Shown one piece after another: positions 15,212 through 24,368 of a stretch of DNA of 64,000 nt. Source of the stretch: Nocardiopsis changdeensis (GTDB taxonomy: Bacteria; Actinomycetota; Actinomycetes; Streptosporangiales; Streptosporangiaceae); NCBI RefSeq assembly GCF_018316655.1, contig NZ_CP074136.1, positions 1-64,000 of the forward strand. Reading direction: 5' to 3'. Positions within the stretch are counted from its first letter, which is position 1; the number at the start of each line of letters is the position of its first letter. The notes beneath the pieces were generated by a model, which searched no databases, was not told the DNA's origin, and saw only the letters and a program-made list of their open reading frames with translations. The position numbers and the translations under genes are program-made.

Positions 15212-17256
15212 TTCCCTCCGCGGCGGCGCCGTTGCGCAGCGGGCTTGCCCCCGCCGCCGCCCCGTTTGCGGCCCGGCTTGGCCACCACGTCCGCCTCGGC
15301 CTTGTAGGGCATGCGCCGGTTCGGCGGCGCCGCATCCGGTGTCCGGTTCCCCCGCACCCCCGCGTTCTGCCGCCCCTGGATCACGTCAATGTACGTCGCG
15401 GGCTTGCGCTCAGGCGCCTGTTCGGCCGCTCGCGCCCGCCGCCGCGAGTGCGCATGCGTGGGCCGCATCCCGCCCTTGCCGCGCGCGTACTCGCGCGGGG
15501 AGGAGCGGGGAGCCCGCCGGTCCGGTGCCACCTGCCCGTACCGGGCCGCGAACGCCTCCTGCCGCTTCTGGAGCGCGGTCGCGTCGTCGGCGCGGATCTC
15601 CTCCTTGCGGTTCTCGTGATCCACTGCCCGCCGCGCGTTCACTTCCCGCTTGGCCGGGTTGACCACCGCCGCCTTGAACGCGCCCGCGGCCGCCCCGCCG
15701 GCCATCGCGAACGGGGCCTTGGCCGCGCCCTGGACCGCGCCGATCGCCGCCCGCTGGATCCGGTCCTTGGTCATGGAGTAGCCGCCGCCCTGCGACGGCG
15801 CCGTGTCTCCGGAGAACGACACGTGGGTGAGGGTGCCCCACAGCGCGTTCTTGTACTTGAGTACGGCGGCCACCAGCGCGCACATCAGCAGCAGCGACAA
15901 CCCGTAGGGCCGCACAGTGGTCACCATCGTGTTGAGCACCAGGACCAGGATCAGCACCACGGCCTGCCACATGAGCTGTTGGAGCATGAGGCCGGCGAGC
16001 AGCTCCCACCACCGCAGCAGGATCGTTCGCCCGCGCCCGGGATGGATCCCGAACAGGAAGAAGATCGGCGCCGCCAGCATCAGCAGCAGCAGGCCGAGCT
16101 TGCACACCAGCAAACCGAACGCCGCGGCCAGGATCAGCAGGCCACCGGTCAGGGACGCCCCCAGGGCGACCAGCGCCGCCATCGCCCGGTCCCCGCCCAG
16201 GTCCGCCGAACCGCGGAACATGTCCCAGGTCGGCGTGTGCGCGTCCTCGACCAGGCCGGCGATGCGTTCGTACTCGGCCTGCTTCTCGTCCACGAGCGTG
16301 TCGTAGTACTCATCCACGCCGTCCTCGCTGACGTTGACGCCCACCGACACCGACTCGGTCCGCGTGAACGCCTGCGCGTACAGCAGATCCCAGGCGTGAT
16401 CGCCCGCGAGCTGCTGCGCGGTCTCCCCACTGCCGAACTGCCCCACGATCCAGGGCCGGCACACGAGCGCCTCCCACAGGTACTCGCTCTGCTGCCTCGC
16501 CAGGAACTCCGTGTCATCCTCGGCGAACGCCTGCGTGACGGCCGGCGAGCCCGGGATGCACCGGTCCGGCTCGCTTCCTTCCGTGGTCCCGACCACCGCG
16601 GAGTTCATCAGGTTCGTGCCGAAGTTGATGATGTTGCCGACACCGTTGATGAACGAGGCTGGCGATCCGAGCACCCACAAACCGAGCGTGGTCGCCGCGA
16701 TCATCCACACCGCGCCCTCGAACGTCAGCGTGGACCGCTTGCGTACCAGCCCCCACCAGGCCAGGGTGACGGCGCCCAAGATCACCAGCGAGGGCAGCAG
16801 GGGTTCCCACACCCCCTCGCGCAGCCGACCGACGACACCGACCACGACCTCTTGCAGTGCGTCCAACGGCGGGTCGACCGCGAATCGCAGCGCCTCGATG
16901 GCGAGCATGTCGATGCCCTTGGCCAGCCCGAACACGATGTTGTACAGGATCGGCCACGCCTGGAGGCGCTGCTCATCGGTGCAGCTGTCCGTGGGCACGA
17001 TGACGTGCCACTCCGTACCCGACATGAGGAAGTTCTCGTAGAACCCCTTGACGTCGCCCCGGTCCATGACCGCCTGGTCATTGAGGACCGAGTCCACACC
17101 TGTGCCGGTAGTGGAGGGGGTCGGAGCGGGTTTGGCCTCACACCCCCACGCGGCCGCGCTGGAGGGGGTGAGCAGCAGGGAGCCGACCATGGCCACCAGG
17201 GCCAGAGCCCAACGCAGGCGGCCGCGGCGGCGGGGGCGGGTGGGGGCGCCGGTCAC
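15208..17256 (-). CDS. VirB6/TrbL-like polytopic channel protein
   Basis: 682 aa with a signal peptide-like start (LRWALALVAMVGSLLLTPSSAAA), a Cys-containing extracytoplasmic part, and at least five membrane segments (PSLVILGAVTLAWWGLV; AVWMIAATTLGLWVL; MAALVALGASLTGGLLILAA; LGLLLLMLAAPIFFLFGI; LLQQLMWQAVVLILVLVLN-like region; GLSLLLMCALVAAVLKY). The last 170 residues are basic and disordered. This layout matches the VirB6/TrbL-like inner-membrane channel subunit of Gram-positive systems. Co-transcribed with the transglycosylase downstream. Confidence 0.75.
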   Translation of the reverse strand: MTGAPTRPRRRGRLRWALALVAMVGSLLLTPSSAAAWGCEAKPAPTPSTTGTGVDSVLNDQAVMDRGDVKGFYENFLMSGTEWHVIVPTDSCTDEQRLQAWPILYNIVFGLAKGIDMLAIEALRFAVDPPLDALQEVVVGVVGRLREGVWEPLLPSLVILGAVTLAWWGLVRKRSTLTFEGAVWMIAATTLGLWVLGSPASFINGVGNIINFGTNLMNSAVVGTTEGSEPDRCIPGSPAVTQAFAEDDTEFLARQQSEYLWEALVCRPWIVGQFGSGETAQQLAGDHAWDLLYAQAFTRTESVSVGVNVSEDGVDEYYDTLVDEKQAEYERIAGLVEDAHTPTWDMFRGSADLGGDRAMAALVALGASLTGGLLILAAAFGLLVCKLGLLLLMLAAPIFFLFGIHPGRGRTILLRWWELLAGLMLQQLMWQAVVLILVLVLNTMVTTVRPYGLSLLLMCALVAAVLKYKNALWGTLTHVSFSGDTAPSQGGGYSMTKDRIQRAAIGAVQGAAKAPFAMAGGAAAGAFKAAVVNPAKREVNARRAVDHENRKEEIRADDATALQKRQEAFAARYGQVAPDRRAPRSSPREYARGKGGMRPTHAHSRRRARAAEQAPERKPATYIDVIQGRQNAGVRGNRTPDAAPPNRRMPYKAEADVVAKPGRKRGGGGGKPAAQRRRRGGK

Positions 17257-17278
17257 GCGCGGGTCCTTTCCAGCAAAG

Positions 17279-17304
17279 CCCCGGGACCGGTACCGGTCCC
17301 GGGG
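17279..17304. terminator. 26-bp perfect palindrome
   Basis: A perfect palindrome, CCCCGGGACCGGT followed directly by its complement ACCGGTCCCCGGG, lies between the MinD-like gene and the VirB6-like gene. As RNA it would form a strong hairpin and could attenuate transcription within the operon. As DNA it could be a protein-binding site. Confidence 0.5.
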
Positions 17305-17330
17305 CAGGGGTCATGCCAGGGGGGAGGGTC

Positions 17331-18881
17331 TCACTCGGAACCGCCCTCGCTCGTCTCGGAGTCCTCTTCACGGCTGAACTCCTTGCCGACCAGATACGCC
17401 AGGTGCAGCACCGCATCCTGCGTGCGCACGTCCAGCGCGTCCATGTCGATGATCCCGTCCTGGACCAAGTGCGGATCCAACGGGATCTCCACCACCGCAT
17501 GTGCGCGCGAGGTGAAGTGCGCCCGCATCTGCGCCAGGTCCAGCTGATTCTGGCTTCCCTCACGGACCATGTTGATCACGACGATGGAGTTACGAACCAG
17601 GTCTCGATACCCGTTCTTCTCCAACCAGTCCATGGTCTCGGCGGCCTTCTTGGCCCCGTTGACCGAGGTGTTGGACACGATGACCAGGCGCCCGGTGTGG
17701 GGCAGGACCCCGTCCTCACCGCGGATCACATCGTGCAGGATGCCCGTTCCGCAGTCCGACAGGATCACCGAGTAACTCGGATCCAGATACTTGATGACCT
17801 GCCCGTAGTCGGCCGCGGTGAGCGCCGCGGTGACGCCCGGATCCTCATTGGAGGCGAGCACCTCCAGGCCCGTCGGCGCCTGTGAGGTCAACTCGCGCAC
17901 GTCGTAGTACCCGCGTACCTCCTCCTTGCGCAGCAGGTCCTGGATCGTCTTGGATGTCTGCGTGCGCAGCTTCCCGGCCAGCGTGCCCTGATCGGTGTTG
18001 GCGTCAACTGCGATGACCCGGTCACCTCGCAGCGACGCCAGCATGCTGCCGAGCAGGAACGTTACGGTGGTCTTGCCCACCCCGCCCTTGATGCACAGCA
18101 CCGCGATCCGCTGCGGCCGCAGCGTGCGCGTGGTCGCCCCCGCACGCATCGCCCGCCGCCACGCCTCCGTCTCGGACTCCACCTGCGGGGCCTGACGGCC
18201 AGTGATCCGGTTCCAGACCCGCCGCAGCGGCGACGTGGGCACCGGGGCGGTGTGGGTGATCGCCAGCCGGTCCGTGGTCAGATCCGCGGAGGTCTCCGCG
18301 CGCGGCGGCTCTGCCGGTGCCGGCGCCTCACCCCGGACGAACGCCAGAGAATTCGGGTCCCCTGGCACGGTCTCCGGCTGAGGCGCTGCGGCCTCGGCGG
18401 TGCGAGGGGCCAGGAAGGACAGATCCGGGCCGGTACCGGCGCCGGGTACGGAGGACTGTGCGTTGGGTCCGGGCCCCCACGCGGGAGTGTCCGCGTGCGG
18501 TACCGCCGCAGGAGCAGGGGGAAGGGCCGCAGCGGAGGCCGCCCAAGGCGAGGGGGCCGCCGAGGCCGACGGGGCAGCGGGAGCCGCCACGGGTGCCGCA
18601 GTGTCGCCTGCCCACGGCCGGACCGCAGACGGCGGCGTGGGCGCCTGCGGCCGCTCGGGCGCGGCCGGGCCGAGCCTCACCGTGGCCTCAGAGGTGTCGT
18701 CAGCGTCCGCCTCAGCGCGGGCGTCTTCCGGCTCCGGTGCCGGCGGCGCCGGGCGGCGGGGCGGCGCCTGGTCGCCGGTGCGCACCCCCGCCTCGGCGTG
18801 GGTGGACAGGGTCAGCGTCGGGTCGCGCCGGTGCAGGTCGGCGGCCGACGGCATGTCGGAATTCGGTCCACGGCTGGTCAT
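17331..18881 (-). CDS. MinD/ParA-like ATPase with long disordered N terminus
   Basis: 516 aa. The first 250 residues are Pro/Ala-rich and probably unstructured. The C-terminal part is a deviant-Walker ATPase: KGGVGKTTVTFL near residue 265, VIAVDANTDQGTLAGKL, then VILSDCGTGI and a long helical tail. Actinobacterial conjugation and ESX clusters often encode such proteins. Between membrane-channel genes a role in positioning or energising the apparatus is more likely than plasmid partition, and no ParB gene is adjacent. Confidence 0.75.
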   Translation of the reverse strand: MTSRGPNSDMPSAADLHRRDPTLTLSTHAEAGVRTGDQAPPRRPAPPAPEPEDARAEADADDTSEATVRLGPAAPERPQAPTPPSAVRPWAGDTAAPVAAPAAPSASAAPSPWAASAAALPPAPAAVPHADTPAWGPGPNAQSSVPGAGTGPDLSFLAPRTAEAAAPQPETVPGDPNSLAFVRGEAPAPAEPPRAETSADLTTDRLAITHTAPVPTSPLRRVWNRITGRQAPQVESETEAWRRAMRAGATTRTLRPQRIAVLCIKGGVGKTTVTFLLGSMLASLRGDRVIAVDANTDQGTLAGKLRTQTSKTIQDLLRKEEVRGYYDVRELTSQAPTGLEVLASNEDPGVTAALTAADYGQVIKYLDPSYSVILSDCGTGILHDVIRGEDGVLPHTGRLVIVSNTSVNGAKKAAETMDWLEKNGYRDLVRNSIVVINMVREGSQNQLDLAQMRAHFTSRAHAVVEIPLDPHLVQDGIIDMDALDVRTQDAVLHLAYLVGKEFSREEDSETSEGGSE

Positions 18882-18929
18882 GGTTTGGAAGCCCCCTTCG
18901 GTGATCGGTGGTGCGGGCGACGGGTGCCG

Positions 18930-19202
18930 TTACTGCGTGGACACGCCCATGGCGCGGGCGAGCGCCACCGCGATGACCTCGATGACCCCGGGGACGTAGA
19001 AGATGATCCCGATGAAGATCGCCAGCACGATGAACTGAGCGAACCGTGTGATCTCCCTCGTGAACAGGAAGAAGATCGCCACGATCGAGACGATCACCAG
19101 GAAGAGCGGCCCGAAGAAGCCGCGCAGGAACTCCGCGAGGCCGCCGGTGTCGGGTGCGGTGGCGTCAGCAAGGACGGCGAACGCCAGGGGATCGAGTTCC
19201 AT
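18930..19202 (-). CDS. small two-span membrane protein, TcpD- or VirB2-like
   Basis: 90 aa from the ATG at 19202, preceded by ACGGAG; an upstream in-frame start adds a Pro/Arg-rich stretch with no ribosome site. Two membrane segments (GPLFLVIVSIVAIFFLF and FIVLAIFIGIIFYVPGVI) are joined by a short charged loop. Size and topology fit TcpD of Gram-positive systems and also VirB2-like pilins. It heads the leftward transfer operon (19202 to 14045). Confidence 0.6.
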   Translation of the reverse strand: MELDPLAFAVLADATAPDTGGLAEFLRGFFGPLFLVIVSIVAIFFLFTREITRFAQFIVLAIFIGIIFYVPGVIEVIAVALARAMGVSTQ

Positions 19203-19596
19203 GGCAGTGACTCCGTGTGGGGGACGGCAGGGCGGCAGAGGCGACTGTCGGGGGGCGGCCAGTCGGCTCACCGCGCCAGGTCAGGGGTATCGAGGTGTGC
19301 AGGATCCGAAGACGATGCACGTGCACCGCTCGTTCCATAGGGTGATCCTACCGAGACCAGGGGTTTTCGGTCCATCATTATCCGCCACCGGATGGTGTCT
19401 TTGAGTGACGATATGATCGCGGAGCGACCATCCGGACCGTTGAGCAGTCCCGGTCGCGGTGACGCTACCAGCATCCTCCGACAGAACCGGACATCAGTAC
19501 CGAAAGGGACTGTGACCGGAATCGGACACCAAGAAAGTCCTGCGGACACGCCAGAATCGGCCCTCACAGTTTTCGGCGTCTGATATTCATAGACAC
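19203..19596. other. 394-bp intergenic region, divergent promoters
   Basis: Separates the leftward transfer operon from the rightward ribbon-helix-helix gene. GC is lower than average. The piece ATCCGCCACCGGATGG and CGACCATCCGGACCG carry related CATCCGG/CCGGATGG half sites. No coding frame with a ribosome site was found. Both operons must be driven from here; I cannot place the promoters with confidence. Confidence 0.4.
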
Positions 19597-19818
19597 ATGA
19601 GTACTTCCGGCAAGCGTGGTCGCGGTCGCCCCGCCAAGGGCGACCGTCACAAGCGCACCATCCGGTTTCCTCGCATCGTGGACGACGCACTCCAGGCCGC
19701 CGCTCAGGATGCCGGGTATGCAACCGTTCAGGACTACGTCGTAGCGGTCATGACCGGCGTGGTCGAGCCCTACATGCCATCTCAGGACTCCGAGAAAGGG
19801 CGACTGATGACCGCCTAG
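19597..19818 (+). CDS. ribbon-helix-helix DNA-binding protein
   Basis: 73 aa. A basic, AT-hook-like start (GKRGRGRPAKGDR) leads into KRTIRFPRIVDDALQAAAQDAGYATVQDYVVAVM, which has the strand-helix-helix pattern of RHH/CopG-type regulators. It lies upstream of the replication primase gene and is followed by a 10-bp hairpin with a GAA loop. A copy-control or transfer repressor is likely by position, but this is inference. Confidence 0.65.
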   Translation: MSTSGKRGRGRPAKGDRHKRTIRFPRIVDDALQAAAQDAGYATVQDYVVAVMTGVVEPYMPSQDSEKGRLMTA

Positions 19819-19827
19819 ACATGCGTG

Positions 19828-19850
19828 AGGCCCGGTCGAAGACCGGGCCT
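19828..19850 (+). terminator. 10-bp hairpin after the RHH gene
   Basis: AGGCCCGGTC and its exact complement around GAA, ten bases after the stop. A second hairpin (19922-19940, ACCCGGC/GCCGGGT) and a third (19947-19966, CTTCCGG/CCGGAAG) follow. Confidence 0.6.
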
Positions 19851-20103
19851 GATCACGAGAGAGTGTGCGGGATCGACCGCTCGCCAAAGTCTGCGATCCC
19901 TAACGTTCCAAAATTTCAAACACCCGGCTAGCTGCCGGGTCCGAACTTCCGGCGCCAACCGGAAGCTCACGAGGTAGATCGCGCCAACGATCCGCCTCAC
20001 CAACCGATTTCCGCGTCCCTCACCGGGCGGGGCCTTCGGTACCACCGTCCTGCGGGACGGCTCTTTGTCGTTGCCGGTAGAAACCCGACGGAGCCCATCA
20101 TAC
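19851..20103. other. hairpin-rich region before the replication gene, possible origin
   Basis: Between the RHH gene and the primase: hairpins at 19922-19940 and 19947-19966, a shorter one around 20045 (CCGTCC/GGGACGG), and an A/T-richer stretch with AAAATTTCAAA near 19910. No iterons are obvious. An origin next to the initiator gene is plausible but unproven. Confidence 0.3.
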
Positions 20104-20201
20104 ATGAGCCCCCCGGGTCTGGCCGAGTACGCCCAAATTTCGGGCGGGAGCGTGCTGTACAGCGGCGTACAGACGTCTCCGGGCCAGCCCCGTCCCCCGT
20201 T
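20104..20201 (+). other. likely true 5' end of the primase gene in another frame
   Basis: An ATG at 20104 with GACGGAG eleven bases upstream opens a frame that begins MSPPGLAEYAQISGG and looks coding, but leads into Pro/Leu nonsense after 20190. The main primase frame, in contrast, is already sensible before its first start (VAASPAEQ just before the GTG at 20223). A -1 step in the C5 run at 20194-20198 would join the two into one protein. This could be a sequence error, a real mutation or programmed frameshifting. Confidence 0.5.
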
Positions 20202-20222
20202 GCCGCTTCCCCTGCTGAGCAG

Positions 20223-22091
20223 GTGTGGGACGAGCTGGTGCGCTGGATCGCACCGCGCCGGAACGTACGTATCGACCCGGATCGTTCTCACGACTACGGC
20301 AAGTCGTCCCCGGTGGACGCCGGTGAGCCGGAGTGCCCCTACGCGCTGCACCTGACCGACGCCGATCACCGGTTCTTGTTCGTGGTGTTCGACCTGGACG
20401 TCTCCCGGCACCCGGACGGCGCGGCCGCGGTGTGGCGTGATGCCGACACCGTCACCGGCTTGCTGGACGAGGTCGGTCTCGGGCACATGGTGGTCCGGTC
20501 CGGGCCCGCGGGCGGGATCCACGTGTGGGTGCCCGTCTCGGCCGAGGAGGGCATGGACCCGGACGAGGTGGCCCGGCTGGGGCGGGCGGCCGCCCGGTGC
20601 CTGCCGACCCTGGACGTCGGTCCGCTGACCGAGCGCGGTACCGGTGCCGTGCGGCCGCCGGGGTCCCCGCACCGCGCGGGCGGCCGCGCGGAGCTGCTCT
20701 ACCCGGCCGACCCGGCCGACGCGCTGATGGTGTGCGACACCGCCACCAACACCGCCGAGCGGTTCGAGGCGTTGGCGGTCGCGTTCGGCGCCCGGGAGAT
20801 GGACGCCGAGGAGGAGGCCGAGGCCGTCAAGCGGGAGGGGCGCATCGACACCGCGGCGATGCGCCTGCGCGGGCGGCGCCGCCCCATGCCGGCGAAGGTG
20901 CGCGCCCTGTTGGACGCCGATCCGGGCGCGGACCCCTCCGCGCACCTGGCGCGCCTCCTTCCCGGCCTGGCGCTGGCCCGCTGGTCGCTGGAGGACGTGC
21001 GCGCCCTGGTCGCGGCCGAGCCCGCCGCCCCCGGACTGGAGCACCTGCGCACGCGCCGGTTCGGCACGGGCCGGGTGCCCCGCAATGAGGACGACCGCCG
21101 GGCCCGGCTGGTGCGCAAGTGGCGCCACGCGCTGGACTTCGCCGCCCGGCTGGCGCCAGTGGCCGCGCGGGTGGAGTCCGTCGAGCGCGACCTCCTCGGC
21201 CTGCGCGCGACCGGCGCGGCGGTGCTGGAGGCGGTGGCCGACCCGGGCCGGTGGACGGAGGAGGCCGGTCCGGCCGACCAGATGACGCTGCTGGGCGTGC
21301 TGCACGTGGCCCTGAAAGCCTGCGCGCCGGACGGGGAGGTCGACGTGGACGTGCGCCGCCTGGCCCTGGCCACGGGCTTCGGGAAGTCCACCGTGGCCCG
21401 CGCGCTGCACCGCCTGCGCCGCGACGGGCGCCTGATCCAGGCCGCCCAGGCCGAGGGCACCCGCTCCGCCCGGTGGCGACTGGTCCACCCCACCCGGTGG
21501 AAGGACAACAGCCCTGGTGAAACGGGTGGGACACAAGTGAACCACGCCCCTGCCACCGACACCTCCCAGCAGACCCCACCCCCCAGCCGCGGGGAGCTGC
21601 TGGAGCACATCCAGGCCCGCCTGGAACTGTCCGCGCACGAGGTGTGGAGCGGACACTCCCCCACCCACGCCCCGGGCTTGGGACACCACGTCGAACAGAC
21701 CTATGCCGCTCTGGTCGAACACCAAGCGCACCTTTACGACATAGATCCTGCCACCGTGAGCCCGCTCACCGGCTACAGTACCGCCCGCACCGCCCGCCAC
21801 CTGCGCATCCTCGCGCACCACGGCCTCATCGACCCGCACACCGGAATGCCCACCGACACGGCCGCGCTGGACACCGCCGCCGCCCGACTCGGCACCCTGG
21901 GCGTACGCGCCGCCCGTGAGCGCCGCTACGCCGCCGAGCGCGCCGCACACGCCGCCTGGCTCGAGGAGGTCGCCCGCCTGCGCTCCCCCGTGGCTCTGCG
22001 CCCCCGCACCCGCCCCAAGGACCGCTACGCCCGCCGAGACGGACAACCCGCCCACGGCCTCCAGATCGCCCGCCACCTGGCCGCCGCGTGA
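20223..22091 (+). CDS. replication primase, archaeo-eukaryotic primase superfamily
   Basis: 622 aa counted from the GTG at 20223. The catalytic core shows a DxD pair (FDLDV, Asp57 and Asp59), GGIHVWV with His100, and RPPGSPHR near residue 150, the order expected for the DxD, sxH and basic motifs of this superfamily. Two winged-helix units follow (VRRLALATGFGKSTVARALHRL near 380; STARTARHLRILAHHGLI near 525). Plasmid primases of this type initiate replication. No good ribosome site precedes 20223, and the real start is probably at 20104 after a frameshift. The stop overlaps a GTG of the next frame. Confidence 0.7.
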   Translation: MWDELVRWIAPRRNVRIDPDRSHDYGKSSPVDAGEPECPYALHLTDADHRFLFVVFDLDVSRHPDGAAAVWRDADTVTGLLDEVGLGHMVVRSGPAGGIHVWVPVSAEEGMDPDEVARLGRAAARCLPTLDVGPLTERGTGAVRPPGSPHRAGGRAELLYPADPADALMVCDTATNTAERFEALAVAFGAREMDAEEEAEAVKREGRIDTAAMRLRGRRRPMPAKVRALLDADPGADPSAHLARLLPGLALARWSLEDVRALVAAEPAAPGLEHLRTRRFGTGRVPRNEDDRRARLVRKWRHALDFAARLAPVAARVESVERDLLGLRATGAAVLEAVADPGRWTEEAGPADQMTLLGVLHVALKACAPDGEVDVDVRRLALATGFGKSTVARALHRLRRDGRLIQAAQAEGTRSARWRLVHPTRWKDNSPGETGGTQVNHAPATDTSQQTPPPSRGELLEHIQARLELSAHEVWSGHSPTHAPGLGHHVEQTYAALVEHQAHLYDIDPATVSPLTGYSTARTARHLRILAHHGLIDPHTGMPTDTAALDTAAARLGTLGVRAARERRYAAERAAHAAWLEEVARLRSPVALRPRTRPKDRYARRDGQPAHGLQIARHLAAA

Positions 22092-22138
22092 GCCACGCCA
22101 CCACCGCGGCGACCGCCCACCCCGAGGAGCCCACCACC

Positions 22139-22612
22139 ATGACCCACCAGCCGCACACCCCCCACGCCCTCGCCGCGATGCTCCGCGCCGGCATGCCCGG
22201 CTACGCCTGCGAGCGCGCCGCGACCGACCTCCTGCTCACGGACGGCCACTGGCTCGGACACCCCGAGTGGGTGGCGCGGTGCGTGCGCATCACCCCTGAC
22301 ACGCACGAGCCCAGCGCCCGCATCGACTGGGCCGAGACCCGGCGCGCCCTGGAGCACGCCCCCCACCTGCGGCCCGACGTGGACACGGCCGACGCCGCGC
22401 AGGCCGCCCGGTGGCGGGCTGCCGAGCACGTCCTCATGCTCGCGGCATCCCTGGCGGCCGGATACCCGGTGGACATGGGCCAGGCCATGGCAGGCCAGGA
22501 ACCCGCCGTGGCCGCCGCCGCGGCGCGCGCGGTGATCGCCGCGGCCGGAGCCGGATTCGCCGCCCACGTCATCGAGGTCGACACCAGCGACACGCACCCC
22601 AACGACGCCTAG
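22139..22612 (+). CDS. helical hypothetical protein downstream of the primase
   Basis: 157 aa from ATG 22139, nine bases after GAGGAG; a GTG at 22088 overlapping the primase stop would add 17 residues. Ala-rich and helical, with paired Trp-Leu-Gly-His-Pro-Glu-Trp near the middle. It ends with a hydrophobic helix (AAAARAVIAAAGAGFAAHVI). Same transcription unit as the primase. Family not recognised. Confidence 0.55.
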   Translation: MTHQPHTPHALAAMLRAGMPGYACERAATDLLLTDGHWLGHPEWVARCVRITPDTHEPSARIDWAETRRALEHAPHLRPDVDTADAAQAARWRAAEHVLMLAASLAAGYPVDMGQAMAGQEPAVAAAAARAVIAAAGAGFAAHVIEVDTSDTHPNDA

Positions 22613-23070
22613 CCCCAAAGGCTGGCGCACGGCCGCTACCGGCCCCGACCGCCGTTTCTGCAGAAACCCCCCGCGCCCCCGCGGGGGTCGCCTACGTCGA
22701 GCCCCGCCCCGCAGCCGGGCCAGCGCACGGCCGCGAACCGCTGACACCACGGCCCGCAGCCCGCTACGCTGGCCCCCAGGACACCCGGACCGCACCGGCC
22801 CAGGCGCCCCGCAGAGCCCGCGGCCCGACACCGGGCCACCGGCACGCGAACACCGCCCCGGCCACCACCGTGGCCAGGGCCCCGACGAGGAGGAACCACA
22901 CCCGCACCCAGCCGACGCCCTTCCGGCCGAGCGCCATCCCGGCCGCTGCCGGAACGCACCACCGCCAGGGCATAACGGCCGCCGCCAGCGTGCGGCTTTT
23001 TCTCGCACCGACTTTCCGACTTTCCAGAAACAATAAGTCTGAAAATGTTAGGTTCGGAGGCGAGCACCCC
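22613..23070. other. 458-bp region, mostly noncoding
   Basis: The plus strand shows no coding frame with a ribosome site. A hairpin GGTTTCTGCAG-type segment lies near 22660 (CCGTTTCTGCAGAAACCCC). An A/T-rich stretch near 23010-23050 (AAACAATAAGTCTGAAAATG) should carry the promoter of the coiled-coil gene. A possible minus-strand gene is listed separately. Confidence 0.4.
22764..22937 (-). CDS. possible small membrane protein
   Basis: 57 aa from the ATG at 22937. It would encode one membrane segment (VRVWFLLVGALATVVAGAVFA) between basic ends, and nearly every codon ends in G or C, as in neighbouring genes. There is no clear ribosome site and the opposite strand is also open, so chance is a real alternative. 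Confidence 0.25.
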   Translation of the reverse strand: MALGRKGVGWVRVWFLLVGALATVVAGAVFACRWPGVGPRALRGAWAGAVRVSWGPA

Positions 23071-24306
23071 ATGACGAGGAGAACGCGCGTGACCACCACC
23101 CCCGCAGGCGCCCACCAGGAGGCCCCCTACGGGCATTGGGACCAGCCGTGCCAGGAATGCAGCGGTCCCATCGCCCGCACCCGGCCGGCCACCGGCCGCA
23201 CCGGGCGCCCGCCCCAGTACTGCTCTGACGAGCACGCCCAGCAGGCGAAGAACCGACGCCAGCGCCGGCGCAACTCCCCCGGCATCACCGGGGAGCTGGT
23301 CCGCGCCGAGGAACTCGCCGAGCGCATGGCGCAGAGCATCGAGTCCCTGTGCGCCGCCGTCGAGGGCGTCACCTCCCCCGCCGGGGTGCAAGCCGAGATC
23401 ACCCGCGTGCGCGCCGAGACGCAAGGAGAGGTCGCCCGTCTGTCGGCCGCGGTGGACGAGGCCGAGCGCGAGGCCGAGACCGCCCGCGCCGAGGCCGCCG
23501 CAGCGCGCGAAGCCCAGGCCGCCGCCGAAGCCGACACCCGAGACGCGGAGGAGGCCGCCGAGCGCGCCCTTAACGACAAGAGCACCGCCCAGGAGGAAGC
23601 GCGCGCGGTGAGGCAGGCCAGCGAGCGAGCCCAGGCCGCGGCGGAGGCAGCCGAACAGCGCGCGGCCCAGGCCGCCGACCGTGCCGAGCGCGCCGAGGCC
23701 GACGCCCAGCAGGCCCAGGACCGCGCCAGCGCCGCCGAGCGGGCCCGCACCGAGGCCGAGGCGGCGGCCGCCGACGCCCAGGAGCGGGAGCGCCTGGCGC
23801 AGGAGCAGGTCCGTGAGGCGGACCAGGCCCGCGCAGCAGCCGAGGCCGAACGCGACGCCGCCCAGGCCGCCCGTGCGGAGGCGGTCGAGGAGGCCGAGGG
23901 TCTGCGGGAGGCGGTGGCCAACGCCGAACAGCAGCTGGTCCAGGCCTGGAACGACCTTCAGGTTCAGACCGAGCGTGCCGACCAGGCCGAGAGCGACCGC
24001 GATCGCGAAGCCCAGCGGGTCACGGCGATGGAGCAGCGGCTCCAACGAGTCGAGGCCCAGGCCGACCGCGCAGAGGAGCGCGCCGACCGCGCCGACCGCG
24101 AACGCGCCACCGAGGCCGAGCGCGCCCGCCAGGCCCAGGACCAAGCCCGCGCTGCCGAAGAGGCCCGTGCGGCAGCCGAGGCCGAACGCGACGCCGCCCA
24201 GGACCGCGCCACCCGGGCCGCCGAGCGCGCCGACGCCCTCCAGGCGCAGCTGGACGAACGCGACCGCGAACGGCCCCAGGAGGCCACCGAACACGACCAG
24301 GGGTGA
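23071..24306 (+). CDS. zinc-finger protein with very long coiled coil
   Basis: 411 aa. Residues about 26-60 hold CQECSGPI...TGRPPQYCSDEHAQQAKNRRQRRR, a short zinc knuckle with a basic helix. Residues about 80-405 are an almost unbroken Ala/Glu/Arg coiled coil. A zinc knuckle plus coiled coil recalls KfrA-like plasmid proteins, though the head domain differs. The same head (C..C...GTGRRPKYC) occurs at 26844. ATG 23071 has GGAGG ten bases upstream; GTG 23089 with GAGGAG is an alternative. Filament formation on plasmid DNA is inference. Confidence 0.65.
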   Translation: MTRRTRVTTTPAGAHQEAPYGHWDQPCQECSGPIARTRPATGRTGRPPQYCSDEHAQQAKNRRQRRRNSPGITGELVRAEELAERMAQSIESLCAAVEGVTSPAGVQAEITRVRAETQGEVARLSAAVDEAEREAETARAEAAAAREAQAAAEADTRDAEEAAERALNDKSTAQEEARAVRQASERAQAAAEAAEQRAAQAADRAERAEADAQQAQDRASAAERARTEAEAAAADAQERERLAQEQVREADQARAAAEAERDAAQAARAEAVEEAEGLREAVANAEQQLVQAWNDLQVQTERADQAESDRDREAQRVTAMEQRLQRVEAQADRAEERADRADRERATEAERARQAQDQARAAEEARAAAEAERDAAQDRATRAAERADALQAQLDERDRERPQEATEHDQG

Positions 24307-24320
24307 GCCGTACAAGCACG

Positions 24321-24351
24321 GGGCCCGCGCCGGATGCTCCGGCGCGGGCCC
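24321..24351. terminator. 13-bp bidirectional terminator
   Basis: GGGCCCGCGCCGG and its exact complement around ATGCT, between two convergent genes ending at 24306 and 24369. Confidence 0.75.
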
Positions 24352-24368
24352 TACGGGTGCGGTGAGGC

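Noticed and set aside
17331..18881. Plasmid partition ParA gene
   Set aside because: The ATPase sits inside the transfer operon, has a long disordered head and no adjacent ParB gene; a transfer role is more likely.
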